The position numbers and the translations under genes are program-made. DNA of 64,000 nt from 2-02-FULL-55-14 sp964473365 (GTDB taxonomy: Bacteria; Bacteroidota; Ignavibacteria; UBA10030): contig CAYYOV010000013.1 in the NCBI GenBank assembly GCA_964473365.1, forward strand, positions 1 to 64,000, read 5' to 3'. Under the pieces are notes generated by a model. That model saw only the letters and a list, made by a program, of their open reading frames with translations. It did no database searches and was not told the origin of the DNA. Numbering within the stretch: position 1 is the stretch's first letter; each line of letters opens with the position of its first letter. Of this stretch, positions 27,401 through 35,586 are shown piece by piece.

Positions 27401-29481
27401 GTGACGGAATCAACCGAGCGCAGGCATACGCATCGGAGCCGAATGGTGCCATTGTCGCATCGCCGATGGCGGAAGAACGTGTCGAGGTCCAGGCGGGCGT
27501 CTTCACCGATCGGGGCGTCGTTGTCGGAAAAGTGTTCTACGACCCGAATCGGAATGCGTACCAGGATGAGGGAGAATCGGGCGTCAAAGGCATCGAACTC
27601 ATGACTGAGGACGGCACGCGCATCGTTACCGGTGACGACGGCAAGTACTCGATCCCGGAGATCACCCCAGGAAGGCACGTGATCAAAGTGCGCCGTCACA
27701 CGCTCCCGGCGATGGCGACGTTGCATGCTGGCTTCAACGACTTTGCATTCGATCCTGCATCGCGCTTCGTCGACGTGACCCCCGGAGGGATCGCCCGCGC
27801 AGACTTCTATCTTGACGCACCGTTGCCGAATGATACGGTCGCGTTTGTCCAGCGCGTGGATCGGTTTGGCGTCGTGAAGGTCCAACGGTTCGTGTCACCA
27901 AAGAATGTGACGTTCATCGACGATGAACGGCCGGCGCTCATGAAGCTCACCGGTCTGAACTTCGAGGTTGGCAAGGCCGTCCTGCGTCCGGAAGCGTATC
28001 CTGTCATACGACAGCTGGCCGACATCCTGCGCGAAAATCCCGACGAACGCGTCGTGATCATGGGACACACGGATGCGTCACCCATCCGGACGGCGGAGTT
28101 CCCGAACAACCGTGTCCTTTCGATCGCGCGGGCCGAAGCGGTGAAGGTCGTCCTATCCAACGTCGAGGGGATCGACATTACACGGATCCAGACGCAGGGC
28201 TTCGGAGAGAGCGTCCCGGTGGCAACGAACGCCACGCGGGAAGGCAAGGCGCTGAACCGTCGCGTCGAGTTCTCGTTCGGTCCCGCCAAAGATCCATCGG
28301 CCGTTCGGCAAGATGCTGCGGTCATGGTCCGGATCCCTGTCTCCTATCGCGGCGGGCCGGCTCTGAATGCGATCGAGATCACCGATTCGCTTCCAGCGTT
28401 GATGACCTACGTTGAAGGTTCTGGCCGGTTCAACGGGCGGCGTGTCAGAGCTGCACATGCAGACGGACATCTCATCTGGACGATCGATTCAGTGGGGAGC
28501 GAGCTTAGCGGTGACCTGGTCTACCAGGTGCGTCTGCCTCGGCCGGTCGCCGGTGTCGAGGTCCATCAGTCTTCCACGCTGGGTCTTCGTCTGATGGCGG
28601 CCGAAACAGTCACAGTGGCGGCGCATCTGCCGACGGAGAACCGTTCCGCTATCGCTGTCCGCGGCCGCGCAGTGAACTATCTTATGCCGTCTGTGCTCTT
28701 CGCTTCAGGGAAGGCCACTCTGCAACCGGGTGCGATCAGCGCACTGGAAGCTACGGCGGCGATGCTCAAGAACGACCGCAGCTTGACCGCCGTCATCGAA
28801 GGCCATACGGACGCCGTTCCGATTCGGTCGAAGCAGTTCCCGTCCAATCTGGAGCTTTCGCACGCGCGAGCCACCACGATCGTCGACATTCTCGTCGGGT
28901 CGTTCGGGATCGATCGCGGTCGGCTCGAAGCCGTTGGCTACGGTGAATTCCGTCCCGTGGAAACGAACGCCACGCCTGAAGGACGCCAGGCGAACCGACG
29001 CATCGAGATGCGCCTGGTCCGGGACGAGTTCAGCACGAGCGTGTTGCCGGAGGGCGGAGTGGATTCCACGCGAACGCACGATTCCGAAGTTGCGCCGAAC
29101 CCCAGTAGTGCTCCTTTGTCAGCTGAAACGCAGGTCTCTCCGGCGGATCGTCTGGTCATAACGCTCGAGACGGAGTGGAAGGGAACGGGGCGGAGGGCGT
29201 CGAACCTCCAGGTGGTCGATTCGCTCAGTTCGTGGATACGCATGGAGCGTGGAACGCTCGTGACGCAGGGTGTTGACACCGTGGTCTCGCTGCTTCCATT
29301 GCAGGTCATGGTCAGTCCCATCGCCGATCGTTCGATGGTCAGCTTCGTCGTACGCGTCCTGAAAGCGGCGTCCGTTCAGGATATTCTGAGCCGGCACGTG
29401 GGGGTTGTAACGAAACGACCCGAGGTTCGCGAGGTCGTTTCACGGGGCCGGAGTGACGAGCGAGAGGTGAGCCCGAGATGA
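24496..29481 (+). CDS. DUF11/SdrD/OmpA hybrid with two OmpA domains
   Basis: This 1661-residue protein has a signal peptide ending near VQAYAQ. Its N-terminal module (AGTRIGNVADVRF) resembles that of the preceding protein. Domains in order: three DUF11 units (about 70-430), a bacterial Ig-like unit (about 440-545), two carboxypeptidase-regulatory or SdrD-like units (about 555-745), two more DUF11 units (about 750-1000) and an SdrD-B unit (about 1007-1075, VGKVFYDPNRNAYQDEGE). Then come OmpA-like domain 1 (about 1150-1262), a DUF11-like spacer, OmpA-like domain 2 (about 1395-1505) and a final DUF11-like unit. Each OmpA domain has GHTDA.PIR, LS.ARA and NRR(V/I)E, the peptidoglycan-binding pattern. 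It probably links a surface fibre to the cell wall. Its stop overlaps the next start (ATGA). Confidence 0.88.
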   Translation: MRSIVRHITLVLASAALSLLAGVQAYAQTAAGTRIGNVADVRFGFANGDSLVLRSDTAVVFVQDDVPAPASLQITKSASAISIIPGGAFSYTIVVRNGGATKLTLVSIVDTIDAAALQVQSASRGQVSGNVFAWTIDTLAAGAVDSVTISVSMSPTAIEGVRVMNVASATALETGPVPVQDSVSVGVANRPFVPNPLGSVTKTGRSLASSRDTVVYTITAANTGNVALANAAVVDSLDHVMRFVAATPPPTSVDTAAGVLLWAIGVVDTQETRTITVLVRYADSLTSDRRVTNVAGFKGDEIGWVRASATTDVTVPIIVPAEPRLGLVKRVSASSIPTGGLATYTLVVSNSGNATATNVAVVDTLPTAVQAVSVGSPGALGGRIVTAKFDSLEPGQSDSLSIVVRLMDGVTDGEMVRNTAVATSDQTTIVSSSASFASIRTSNSSCKIVVSVTPSLVIGNGIAASVIRASVSDTLGVPKADGTPVVFRTSIGYFSNGRDSITVATINGVAVDSVRAVISSSSIVTAQASISVNEALCFANQTVDIVFFPGAIAGLVNNAWTGTPEQNATIRVYNSAGVLVAEIRPAADGSYLVPVPRTDDYQVQITTTDVFGQTTTIRSDVTVVVPGTGGRPPVLNTIVVSGRVYYYVSRKPIAAAGVPVFLTISPAGSGAAVSDRTFAGHSVVDTTVTDSTGYYQFQGLPPGVRYEVMVADPSLTGSISINPLSPGELMKDVNIPIVLNPAIHLTKSGPARAFTNDTVSYTIVLRNTGNYSATNVVLRDSLDRAMRFVSATPAPFAVDSASGIVRWAVGTLDSSAGPQSVYTAIVRVRFADTLRADHRAVNVAGMTSDQTTDTLVQVQTSIIRSVLGITKAARRKIVEVGDQAIYTVSVRNTSSDLVLRSVTLEDRAPLGFVYLPGTSFQDSTRTADPSVSRVPGGQILRWNIADSLAAGGSASISYRMVVGAGAGEGDGINRAQAYASEPNGAIVASPMAEERVEVQAGVFTDRGVVVGKVFYDPNRNAYQDEGESGVKGIELMTEDGTRIVTGDDGKYSIPEITPGRHVIKVRRHTLPAMATLHAGFNDFAFDPASRFVDVTPGGIARADFYLDAPLPNDTVAFVQRVDRFGVVKVQRFVSPKNVTFIDDERPALMKLTGLNFEVGKAVLRPEAYPVIRQLADILRENPDERVVIMGHTDASPIRTAEFPNNRVLSIARAEAVKVVLSNVEGIDITRIQTQGFGESVPVATNATREGKALNRRVEFSFGPAKDPSAVRQDAAVMVRIPVSYRGGPALNAIEITDSLPALMTYVEGSGRFNGRRVRAAHADGHLIWTIDSVGSELSGDLVYQVRLPRPVAGVEVHQSSTLGLRLMAAETVTVAAHLPTENRSAIAVRGRAVNYLMPSVLFASGKATLQPGAISALEATAAMLKNDRSLTAVIEGHTDAVPIRSKQFPSNLELSHARATTIVDILVGSFGIDRGRLEAVGYGEFRPVETNATPEGRQANRRIEMRLVRDEFSTSVLPEGGVDSTRTHDSEVAPNPSSAPLSAETQVSPADRLVITLETEWKGTGRRASNLQVVDSLSSWIRMERGTLVTQGVDTVVSLLPLQVMVSPIADRSMVSFVVRVLKAASVQDILSRHVGVVTKRPEVREVVSRGRSDEREVSPR

Positions 29482-32400
29482 TCATGCGCCCCATTTCAAC
29501 AACATACCGTTGGAGCGCTCTCCGGTCGCTGGTCGCATTGGCCGTGCTCTCCCTGGCGGCCTCGATCCCGGCGTTCGGTCAAGTCCTGAAGATGGTGTAT
29601 CCTGAAGACGGTGCCGTCCTATCGTTGAGCACACAGTATGTGGTCGTCGAAGGATGGTCCGGCTTCGACGCCGAACTGCGCATCAACGGTTCGGCGGTCG
29701 AAACAGGGAAGATGCGTCCGGATGGGAAATACGATTTCTTCAACGTCCAAATGCCGAGCGGACCTGTGGAGGTCGAGGTGCGGCTGCTGAATCCGGACGG
29801 ATCGCAGATCGCTTCCGTGAAGCGGTCGGTGCACGTCCTGGGCGATCCCGCGCATATCCGCCTGGCGTTGAGCCAATCGTCAGTTCCGGCGAACGGCTCA
29901 TCCATTGTCGATGTCGAAGCGACCGTGTTCGATGCATGGATGGTACAAATCCGTCGCGACCTGGCCGTCACCGTGACGACAGACAGTGCCGAGATCCTGA
30001 CGCCAGACCTCGACAAAGTGAATCGAGGCGTACAGGTCCCCGTGTTCGGAGGTGTGGCAACATTCTCCATCCGGGCCATTGGTTCACCCGGAAAGGACCG
30101 GGTCACCGTTGAACTCGGCGCGGCGAAAGAGACTGCCGAACTGCGTCTGACGACACCGTTGGAGCCCTTCTCGCTTGTTGGTCTTGCCGAAGGAGGCGTC
30201 CATTCGCTCTCGCTCTCAGGAGATCGAACGCGTCTGGGATCGGCCTCCACCTTCGTCGACGGCACCGAGGGGAACGGGCGCGTGGCCGTGTTTGCCCGAG
30301 GGACCGTGTTCGATGAGTATCTCCTTACAGCTTCCTTGGACACCGACCGCCGGAACCGTCAACGGTATTTCCGGGAGGTCGATCCGGACTATCTGTATGC
30401 GATCATGGGCGACAACAGCATGCTGTACTACGATGCCCAGACGAACCGGAACTTCTTCCTGAAACTCGAAAAAGACCAAAGCTCGCTGTATCTGGGCGAC
30501 TACAATACTGACCTGACGCAGCAGGAATTCACGCTGTACAACCGAACGCTGAACGGCGCCAAAATTCGCCACCGGGACGAGATGTGGGACGTTACCGCGT
30601 TCGGATCTCTCACGGATCGACGCGTATCGCAGGTCGAGCAACGCGGTCAGGGGATCTCGGGGTTCTACTCGACGGGTGCGACCCGCATCACGTACGGATC
30701 TGACAAGGTCCGCCTCGAGACGCGCGATCTGAGGCACTCGGAAGTGGTCCTCAAACGCCAGGAGCTCTATCGTTTTGCCGACTACGAGATCGACTACGAA
30801 CAGGGGACGGTGTTCTTCAAACAACCGGTCCCATCCATCGATGCAGCCGGAAACCCGGTGTGGATCGTGTTCACGTTTGAAGCTCCGACAGGCGGAGACT
30901 ATTCGTATGTCGCCGGTGGACGGGTCGCTCGCTCTCTCGGTGATTATCTGACGGTGGGTGTGACCGGTGTGACGGAAGAACAAGCGCCCACGAACTACTC
31001 GATGCTCGGAGGAGATGTCGCATTCCGCCTGGGTACCCAACTCGCCGCCTCTGGCGAGGTGGCTCGCTCATCCTCGCTGAACGGTGATGGACTCGCGTAC
31101 AAGGTCGACGTTTCGGGCTCACCTGTTGACGGTCTGAAGCTGAACAGCTACTACCGGAGAGTTGAGAACGGTTTTGAGAACACCACGCAGTCGGGAGGCG
31201 GTCGAGAAGTCGGGACGATCAAATTCGGAGCCGGAGCGCAAGCCCAGCCATGGGAGCAGACACGGGTGATGACCGATGCGTATCGGTCGTACCAGTCGGC
31301 TGGCGGTGGGATGGCGGTCATTACCTCGGCGACCGGGGCCGTCGAACACAAATTCATGGAATCGCTCTCCGGACGGCTCAAGGTCGAAGACCTCGACTAC
31401 CGCTCGCCCGACAGCGTCGTGACGGCACAAGATCGCCATTCGACGCTGCTCTCTGCAGGTGCGACGTATGCGATCAACCGTGCGATCAGGCTCACGGCTG
31501 AACATGAGCGCAACCTCTCGACCGGCATCGACCCGGCCAAGCCGAATGCCACCTCGTTGATCGGCGAATGGCGGGCGACCGACTGGATCGTCCTCTCGCT
31601 CCAACAGAAGTGGTTCGAGGATGGCGGATCGACCACAACGATGGGTGCCTCATCGACCATTGCGGAAGGGACGGAAGCGTACGGACGATATGAGATCGGC
31701 AACGGGACGGCAGGATATCGGAACATGGCCAGCGTCGGGCTCAAGAACCGGCTGCCGATCACGGAAGCGTTGATTGCCCATCTGGCGGTAGAGCGGACGA
31801 AGAACCTTGGTACGCGCGTCACAGAGACTCCGACACAGGATAATGCGGCCATCTCGGCAGCGCTCGAGTTCCTCCCGAAAGAGGAGCCCATTAAGGCTTC
31901 GGCCAAGGTGGAAGTGAGCCAGAGCTCGCTGTCGGACAGGTTCAACCTCGCTCTGGCAGGAGACTATCGGTTCCAGCGTGATCTCAGTGCCATCGTCAAG
32001 TTCCGGTTGGGGCGTGATGCCTCACGGTCGACGGACGGATACCAGGACCAGTATCATCTCATCACGGGTCTGGCGTACCGCCCGGTAGACCACAATGTCG
32101 TCAACCTGCTGGCGAAGATGGAGGTCAAGGGGAATAAGAATCACTATATTGCCCCCTTCCTGGACTACCAAGCATCCATCGCCTCGATGCACGCCTACGT
32201 GGAGCCGGTGCGCCGCGTCGAATTGGGGATCAAGTATGCCTTCAAGGTGGCCGAAGAATCTTCTCCGGCGTTGTCGGTCGCGACACATTCACACTTCATC
32301 TTGCTGCGGGCGGATTACGATCTGACCGAGGCGATCAGTGTCGGAGGAGAGTTCAGATCGCTCTGGCAGGCGGAAGCAGGGGACCGGCTCGATGGATACA

Positions 32401-32564
32401 GCCTCGATCTCGGTTATGCGTTGATGAAGAATGTGCGTCTGACGACCGGATACAATTTCAAAGGATACTACGAACGAGACCTGGTGTCCGCTTCGCTCTC
32501 GAACCATGGTCCGTTCATCGGGGTCCATTTCAAGTTCGACGAATCGTTGTTCGGCCTGGAATAG
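29478..32564 (+). CDS. Large outer-membrane beta-barrel protein of the DUF11 cluster
   Basis: This 1028-residue protein starts in an ATGA overlap with the hybrid gene. A signal peptide ends near IPAFGQ (residue 35), and two Ig-like stretches cover about 36-215. The remainder, about 225-1028, is built of alternating polar/hydrophobic beta-strands with aromatic girdles and ends in a strand-like HFKFDESLF, as in outer-membrane barrels. Recognisable segments are ARGTVFDEYLLTASLDTDR, REVDPDYLYAIMGD, YLGDYNTDL, TLNGAK and YEIDYEQGTVFFKQPVPS. From memory, barrels with this string of motifs accompany DUF11/OmpA giants in other Gram-negatives but have no assigned function. A translocation pore or attachment site for the DUF11 proteins is the best guess. 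Confidence 0.78.
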   Translation: MIMRPISTTYRWSALRSLVALAVLSLAASIPAFGQVLKMVYPEDGAVLSLSTQYVVVEGWSGFDAELRINGSAVETGKMRPDGKYDFFNVQMPSGPVEVEVRLLNPDGSQIASVKRSVHVLGDPAHIRLALSQSSVPANGSSIVDVEATVFDAWMVQIRRDLAVTVTTDSAEILTPDLDKVNRGVQVPVFGGVATFSIRAIGSPGKDRVTVELGAAKETAELRLTTPLEPFSLVGLAEGGVHSLSLSGDRTRLGSASTFVDGTEGNGRVAVFARGTVFDEYLLTASLDTDRRNRQRYFREVDPDYLYAIMGDNSMLYYDAQTNRNFFLKLEKDQSSLYLGDYNTDLTQQEFTLYNRTLNGAKIRHRDEMWDVTAFGSLTDRRVSQVEQRGQGISGFYSTGATRITYGSDKVRLETRDLRHSEVVLKRQELYRFADYEIDYEQGTVFFKQPVPSIDAAGNPVWIVFTFEAPTGGDYSYVAGGRVARSLGDYLTVGVTGVTEEQAPTNYSMLGGDVAFRLGTQLAASGEVARSSSLNGDGLAYKVDVSGSPVDGLKLNSYYRRVENGFENTTQSGGGREVGTIKFGAGAQAQPWEQTRVMTDAYRSYQSAGGGMAVITSATGAVEHKFMESLSGRLKVEDLDYRSPDSVVTAQDRHSTLLSAGATYAINRAIRLTAEHERNLSTGIDPAKPNATSLIGEWRATDWIVLSLQQKWFEDGGSTTTMGASSTIAEGTEAYGRYEIGNGTAGYRNMASVGLKNRLPITEALIAHLAVERTKNLGTRVTETPTQDNAAISAALEFLPKEEPIKASAKVEVSQSSLSDRFNLALAGDYRFQRDLSAIVKFRLGRDASRSTDGYQDQYHLITGLAYRPVDHNVVNLLAKMEVKGNKNHYIAPFLDYQASIASMHAYVEPVRRVELGIKYAFKVAEESSPALSVATHSHFILLRADYDLTEAISVGGEFRSLWQAEAGDRLDGYSLDLGYALMKNVRLTTGYNFKGYYERDLVSASLSNHGPFIGVHFKFDESLFGLE

Positions 32565-32609
32565 ATTGCCCGCAACGCTTGCGTCGTAGAAACGTCACAG
32601 AGGAATCCC

Positions 32610-33524
32610 ATGGCAAAAGAACCTTCCACCAAACGAACCAGGTCTGCCCGCAAGGAAGCCAGTCAGCTTCCCGTGCCAATGACTTCGCCCGAAATCCCCT
32701 CCGCGCTTGCGGCATTCACGCGGCTGAAGGAGGAACTCGCGCAACAAACGGCCTTCGGGTTCACGCAGATCACGGCCGAGATCAACCACGAGCGACGCGA
32801 ACGTGAACGGCTGACGCGGATCATCAACGTCGGCCTTGCGGGGATCGGTATCCTCCTCGTCGTGGCCACGATCGTCATCCTGTCCAGCATCGGCAGCAAC
32901 ATGCGCGACACCCTTGCCCTCGAGATGGCGACGTTGACGTCGACGACGGCGCAGACAATACGGGCCGGCACGGAACCGGTGCGCGAGACGGTCGATCGGC
33001 AGACCGAGGCCATGGCGCGTGCGGCCCAGATCGAACGGGCACTCGTGTCGGTCTATGGATATGAGCATCTGGCCACGACCGGATCGAAGCTAGCATTCAC
33101 AGAGCTTCGAAAACTGGCCGCAAGGAAGGATGATGCAGGGCTCATCGCGCGAGACCGTCTGCAGCAGATCCATGCCCAATACAAGTTCCTGGAATTGCCC
33201 CAACGTGGCAATATTCGGGTGGCCGATCTCCAGGTGGTCCGAGCAGGCGTCGCCACCTCCCTCGATTCGCTCAGTTCGCGGGAGCTGGTCTATGTCCTGA
33301 ATGCGCCCGGCACGAGCCTCGCACAGATCCACCGTGGGATGTCCTTGCTCTGGGACCGGCCGTTTGACAAAGACCTCGAACGGGAATTGTGGAGCTCACT
33401 TCAGACCTCGAACAATCTCCCCGCCGCGGTGGCAACGTGTTCGCTCCTGAAGAAGCAGTTCGGCACGAGGCTTGATATGTTCGATTTCGACGGTTGGCGT
33501 GCGTTTCTGGCGAAGCGGTTGTGA
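32610..33524 (+). CDS. Single-pass inner-membrane protein, unknown function
   Basis: I do not recognise this 304-residue protein. It has a basic, disordered N terminus, a charged helix (about 35-70, ERRERERL), one membrane helix (71-95) and then a periplasmic-side coiled coil (about 100-140). A mainly helical domain follows to the end (FLELPQRGNIRV, LSSRELVYVLNAP). There is no signal peptide cleavage site. It starts 45 bp after the barrel gene on the same strand and is followed by a terminator, so it is the last gene of the cluster. The layout would suit an inner-membrane element that contacts the peptidoglycan or the OmpA hybrid. Confidence 0.7.
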   Translation: MAKEPSTKRTRSARKEASQLPVPMTSPEIPSALAAFTRLKEELAQQTAFGFTQITAEINHERRERERLTRIINVGLAGIGILLVVATIVILSSIGSNMRDTLALEMATLTSTTAQTIRAGTEPVRETVDRQTEAMARAAQIERALVSVYGYEHLATTGSKLAFTELRKLAARKDDAGLIARDRLQQIHAQYKFLELPQRGNIRVADLQVVRAGVATSLDSLSSRELVYVLNAPGTSLAQIHRGMSLLWDRPFDKDLERELWSSLQTSNNLPAAVATCSLLKKQFGTRLDMFDFDGWRAFLAKRL

Positions 33525-33550
33525 CGTCGGGGTTCCGGCCCCTTCATGCG

Positions 33551-33590
33551 AACGGCCCCGCTCTGAGATCACTCAGGCGGGGCCGTTTCG
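33551..33590 (+). terminator. Terminator closing the DUF11 cluster
   Basis: A long perfect hairpin, CGGCCCCGC-T-CTGAG-ATCA-CTCAG-GCGGGGCCG, is followed by TTTCGTT on the plus strand. It ends the rightward cluster and also lies just beyond the leftward tRNA-Arg. Confidence 0.85.
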
Positions 33591-33600
33591 TTGGTAGGTG

Positions 33601-33672
33601 TGCGCCCGTCAGGATTCGAACCCGAACAAAAGGCTCCGAAGGCCTTTGTGCTATCCATTACACCACGGGCGC
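33601..33672 (-). tRNA. tRNA-Arg (anticodon UCG)
   Basis: The cloverleaf is complete: acceptor GCGCCCG/CGGGCGC, D stem GTGT/GCAC, anticodon stem AAGGC/GCCTT with loop CUUCGGA (anticodon UCG, reading CGA), T stem UCGGG/CCUGA with loop UUCGAAU, and discriminator A. It is 72 bases long, without encoded CCA. Confidence 0.92.
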
Positions 33673-33723
33673 AACGTACGACCAGATAATATACGAAGAA
33701 CTTGCCGTTCGAAAAACCCGGTC

Positions 33724-34875
33724 TCAGAAGTACAGGTCCGCCCTCATATAGTAGCTGCGAGGATAGTACCAGTACTCCGTGAACGTTCGGCCATACGTGT
33801 ATTGTCCGCCGACCGCGAGTGTTGCCTCGTCGGTCAGCGAAACGGAGATGGCCACCGAAACGAATCCGCTCTGATCATCTATGTTCCGTAAGAGGGAGGC
33901 CTGTCCGGTGACGAGAGGGTGGATGAGGTAGGACGACTGGACCATTCCATAGTGACGAGCGACATGTAAGATCTGTCCGGACAGCAGTCGACCAAGGTCG
34001 TAGCCGCTCTGGTCGTGCGCCCCCTCGCCGTTGAAGAGGTACTCGACCATCCCATACCACCGACCGGTGAACTGGTTATCCACGCCGAGAATGAACCGCG
34101 GGAAGGACGAACCGCGTGTCGGCGTGACGTAGATCCCCTCGGCTCGAACGCCTGCGTCGAGGATCGCGCCGGTCATGTCCCCGCCGACGACCCAACGATC
34201 CTCGAACCGTCCGGCCATGAGCGCGCCGTCGATCCCTTCCCAATTCGAGCGCACACGAACGCCGCCGGAGCTCTTTGCGTTGCGCTGTGGATTCCAGACG
34301 ACGGTCACATCGCTGAGGTCGCCCATCCGAACCGTTGCTGTCGCGGCGTCAACGCCATCTTTCTCGATCTTGGTGAAGCTGGCGGGATTCAGAGGATTGA
34401 ACAGGTCGGTCGGGTTCCAGATGCGGCCTGCACCCCATGCGATGCGCTGGCGTCCGAGCGTCAGGTCGACGCTTCCAACCATGCTCTTCACGAAGAGACG
34501 GTCAATGCCGTGCTGGACCGTCCACCGCTGGCCGGTGGAGATATCCCACGTGAGGTCGGCCAGTTGACCACGGGCGGCACTTGGTGCCAGGAACGATGCC
34601 GCGGTGGACAGGTAGGACGCCGACAGTTCATACTCCAGCCGGACATATGTGGAAGGTGACAGATCCACGCTCGGACGCAATCGGAGTCGGGTGATCTCCG
34701 CGAAGACCTGTTCGTTGGCTCCGACCAATTGTGCTAGCAACGGCTGTTGCTGGAGCACGGTCGGGAAGGTGACGACATATCCGTCCATCGACAACTGCGC
34801 GAATGCCGATGCCGGGAGCAGGAGCCCTGCGGTGATGAACGCACGCCGAAGCGTCATGGTCGCCGGGTGTTTCAT
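33724..34875 (-). CDS. Outer-membrane porin-like protein of the ABC operon
   Basis: This 383-residue protein has a signal peptide (MTLRRAFITAGLLL to ASAFAQ). The mature part is beta-rich and ends YYMRADLYF, a C-terminal aromatic beta-signal for the BAM machinery. The segment LGRQRIAWGAGRIWNPTDLFNPLNP, quoted here only as a landmark near the middle, is of the type found in DUF1302-like outer-membrane proteins. It overlaps the ATPase gene by four bases, so it is the last member of the leftward operon and probably the outer-membrane outlet or receiver for what the transporter moves. Confidence 0.75.
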   Translation of the reverse strand: MKHPATMTLRRAFITAGLLLPASAFAQLSMDGYVVTFPTVLQQQPLLAQLVGANEQVFAEITRLRLRPSVDLSPSTYVRLEYELSASYLSTAASFLAPSAARGQLADLTWDISTGQRWTVQHGIDRLFVKSMVGSVDLTLGRQRIAWGAGRIWNPTDLFNPLNPASFTKIEKDGVDAATATVRMGDLSDVTVVWNPQRNAKSSGGVRVRSNWEGIDGALMAGRFEDRWVVGGDMTGAILDAGVRAEGIYVTPTRGSSFPRFILGVDNQFTGRWYGMVEYLFNGEGAHDQSGYDLGRLLSGQILHVARHYGMVQSSYLIHPLVTGQASLLRNIDDQSGFVSVAISVSLTDEATLAVGGQYTYGRTFTEYWYYPRSYYMRADLYF

Positions 34876-35570
34876 GCCGAAGCGATATGCTCGTCCCGGT
34901 CGATGCGGCCGTCGTGCAATCGAATGACCCGGCGTCCCCGTTCGATCACTTGCGGGTCATGCGAAGAGAAGAGGAACGTGATGCCATGCTCACTGTTCAT
35001 GTGGGTCATCAGATCGAGGAGCGCTGCGCCAGTGGCCGAATCCAGGTTGGCCGTCGGTTCGTCGGCCAGCACGATCGAAGGGTTCGTCGCAATGGCGCGT
35101 CCGATTGCCACGCGCTGTTGCTGTCCGCCGCTCATCTGGTTCGGACGCTTGTGAGCCAGCTCTGCGATGCCAAGCTCTTTCATGACCTCAAGCGAGCGGG
35201 CGCGCCGTTCCCGCTCGGCAACGCCCTGCAATGTCAGCACAAATTCGATGTTCTCGACGGCACTGAACACGGGGATAAGGTTGTAGGCCTGAAAGATGAA
35301 GCCGAACCGCTTGAGCCGGAGTGCTGCAAGTTGCGTCTTGCTGAGGCCGCCGAGCGGGGTTCCGTCGACGAACACGCTCCCTCCTGTCGGGGCGTCAAGA
35401 GCGCCCAGGAGGTTGAGTAGTGTCGTCTTGCCTGACCCGGAGGGGCCTGCGATCACGGTGAACTCACCGCGTTCGAACGACACATCGAGCGGAACAAGAG
35501 CGTGTACCGGCACGCCGTTGTCGTGGTAGGTCTTTTCGAGCCTTTCGGCCCGGAGGATCGGAGTGTTCAT
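34872..35570 (-). CDS. ABC transporter ATPase, LolD/MacB type
   Basis: This 232-residue nucleotide-binding subunit has Walker A GPSGSGKTT near residue 42-50, a Q-loop in FIFQAYNLIP, signature MSGGQQQRVAIGRA, Walker B IVLADEP and an H-loop in FSSHDP. This is the class that works with FtsX-fold permeases to extract or export substrates from the inner membrane by mechanotransmission. The two permeases are encoded immediately upstream on the same strand. Confidence 0.93.
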   Translation of the reverse strand: MNTPILRAERLEKTYHDNGVPVHALVPLDVSFERGEFTVIAGPSGSGKTTLLNLLGALDAPTGGSVFVDGTPLGGLSKTQLAALRLKRFGFIFQAYNLIPVFSAVENIEFVLTLQGVAERERRARSLEVMKELGIAELAHKRPNQMSGGQQQRVAIGRAIATNPSIVLADEPTANLDSATGAALLDLMTHMNSEHGITFLFSSHDPQVIERGRRVIRLHDGRIDRDEHIASA

Positions 35571-35586
35571 GGCGTTGCCTCGTTCG

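Noticed and set aside
33551..33600. Small RNA gene between the DUF11 cluster and tRNA-Arg
   Set aside because: The structure is fully explained as a terminator hairpin.
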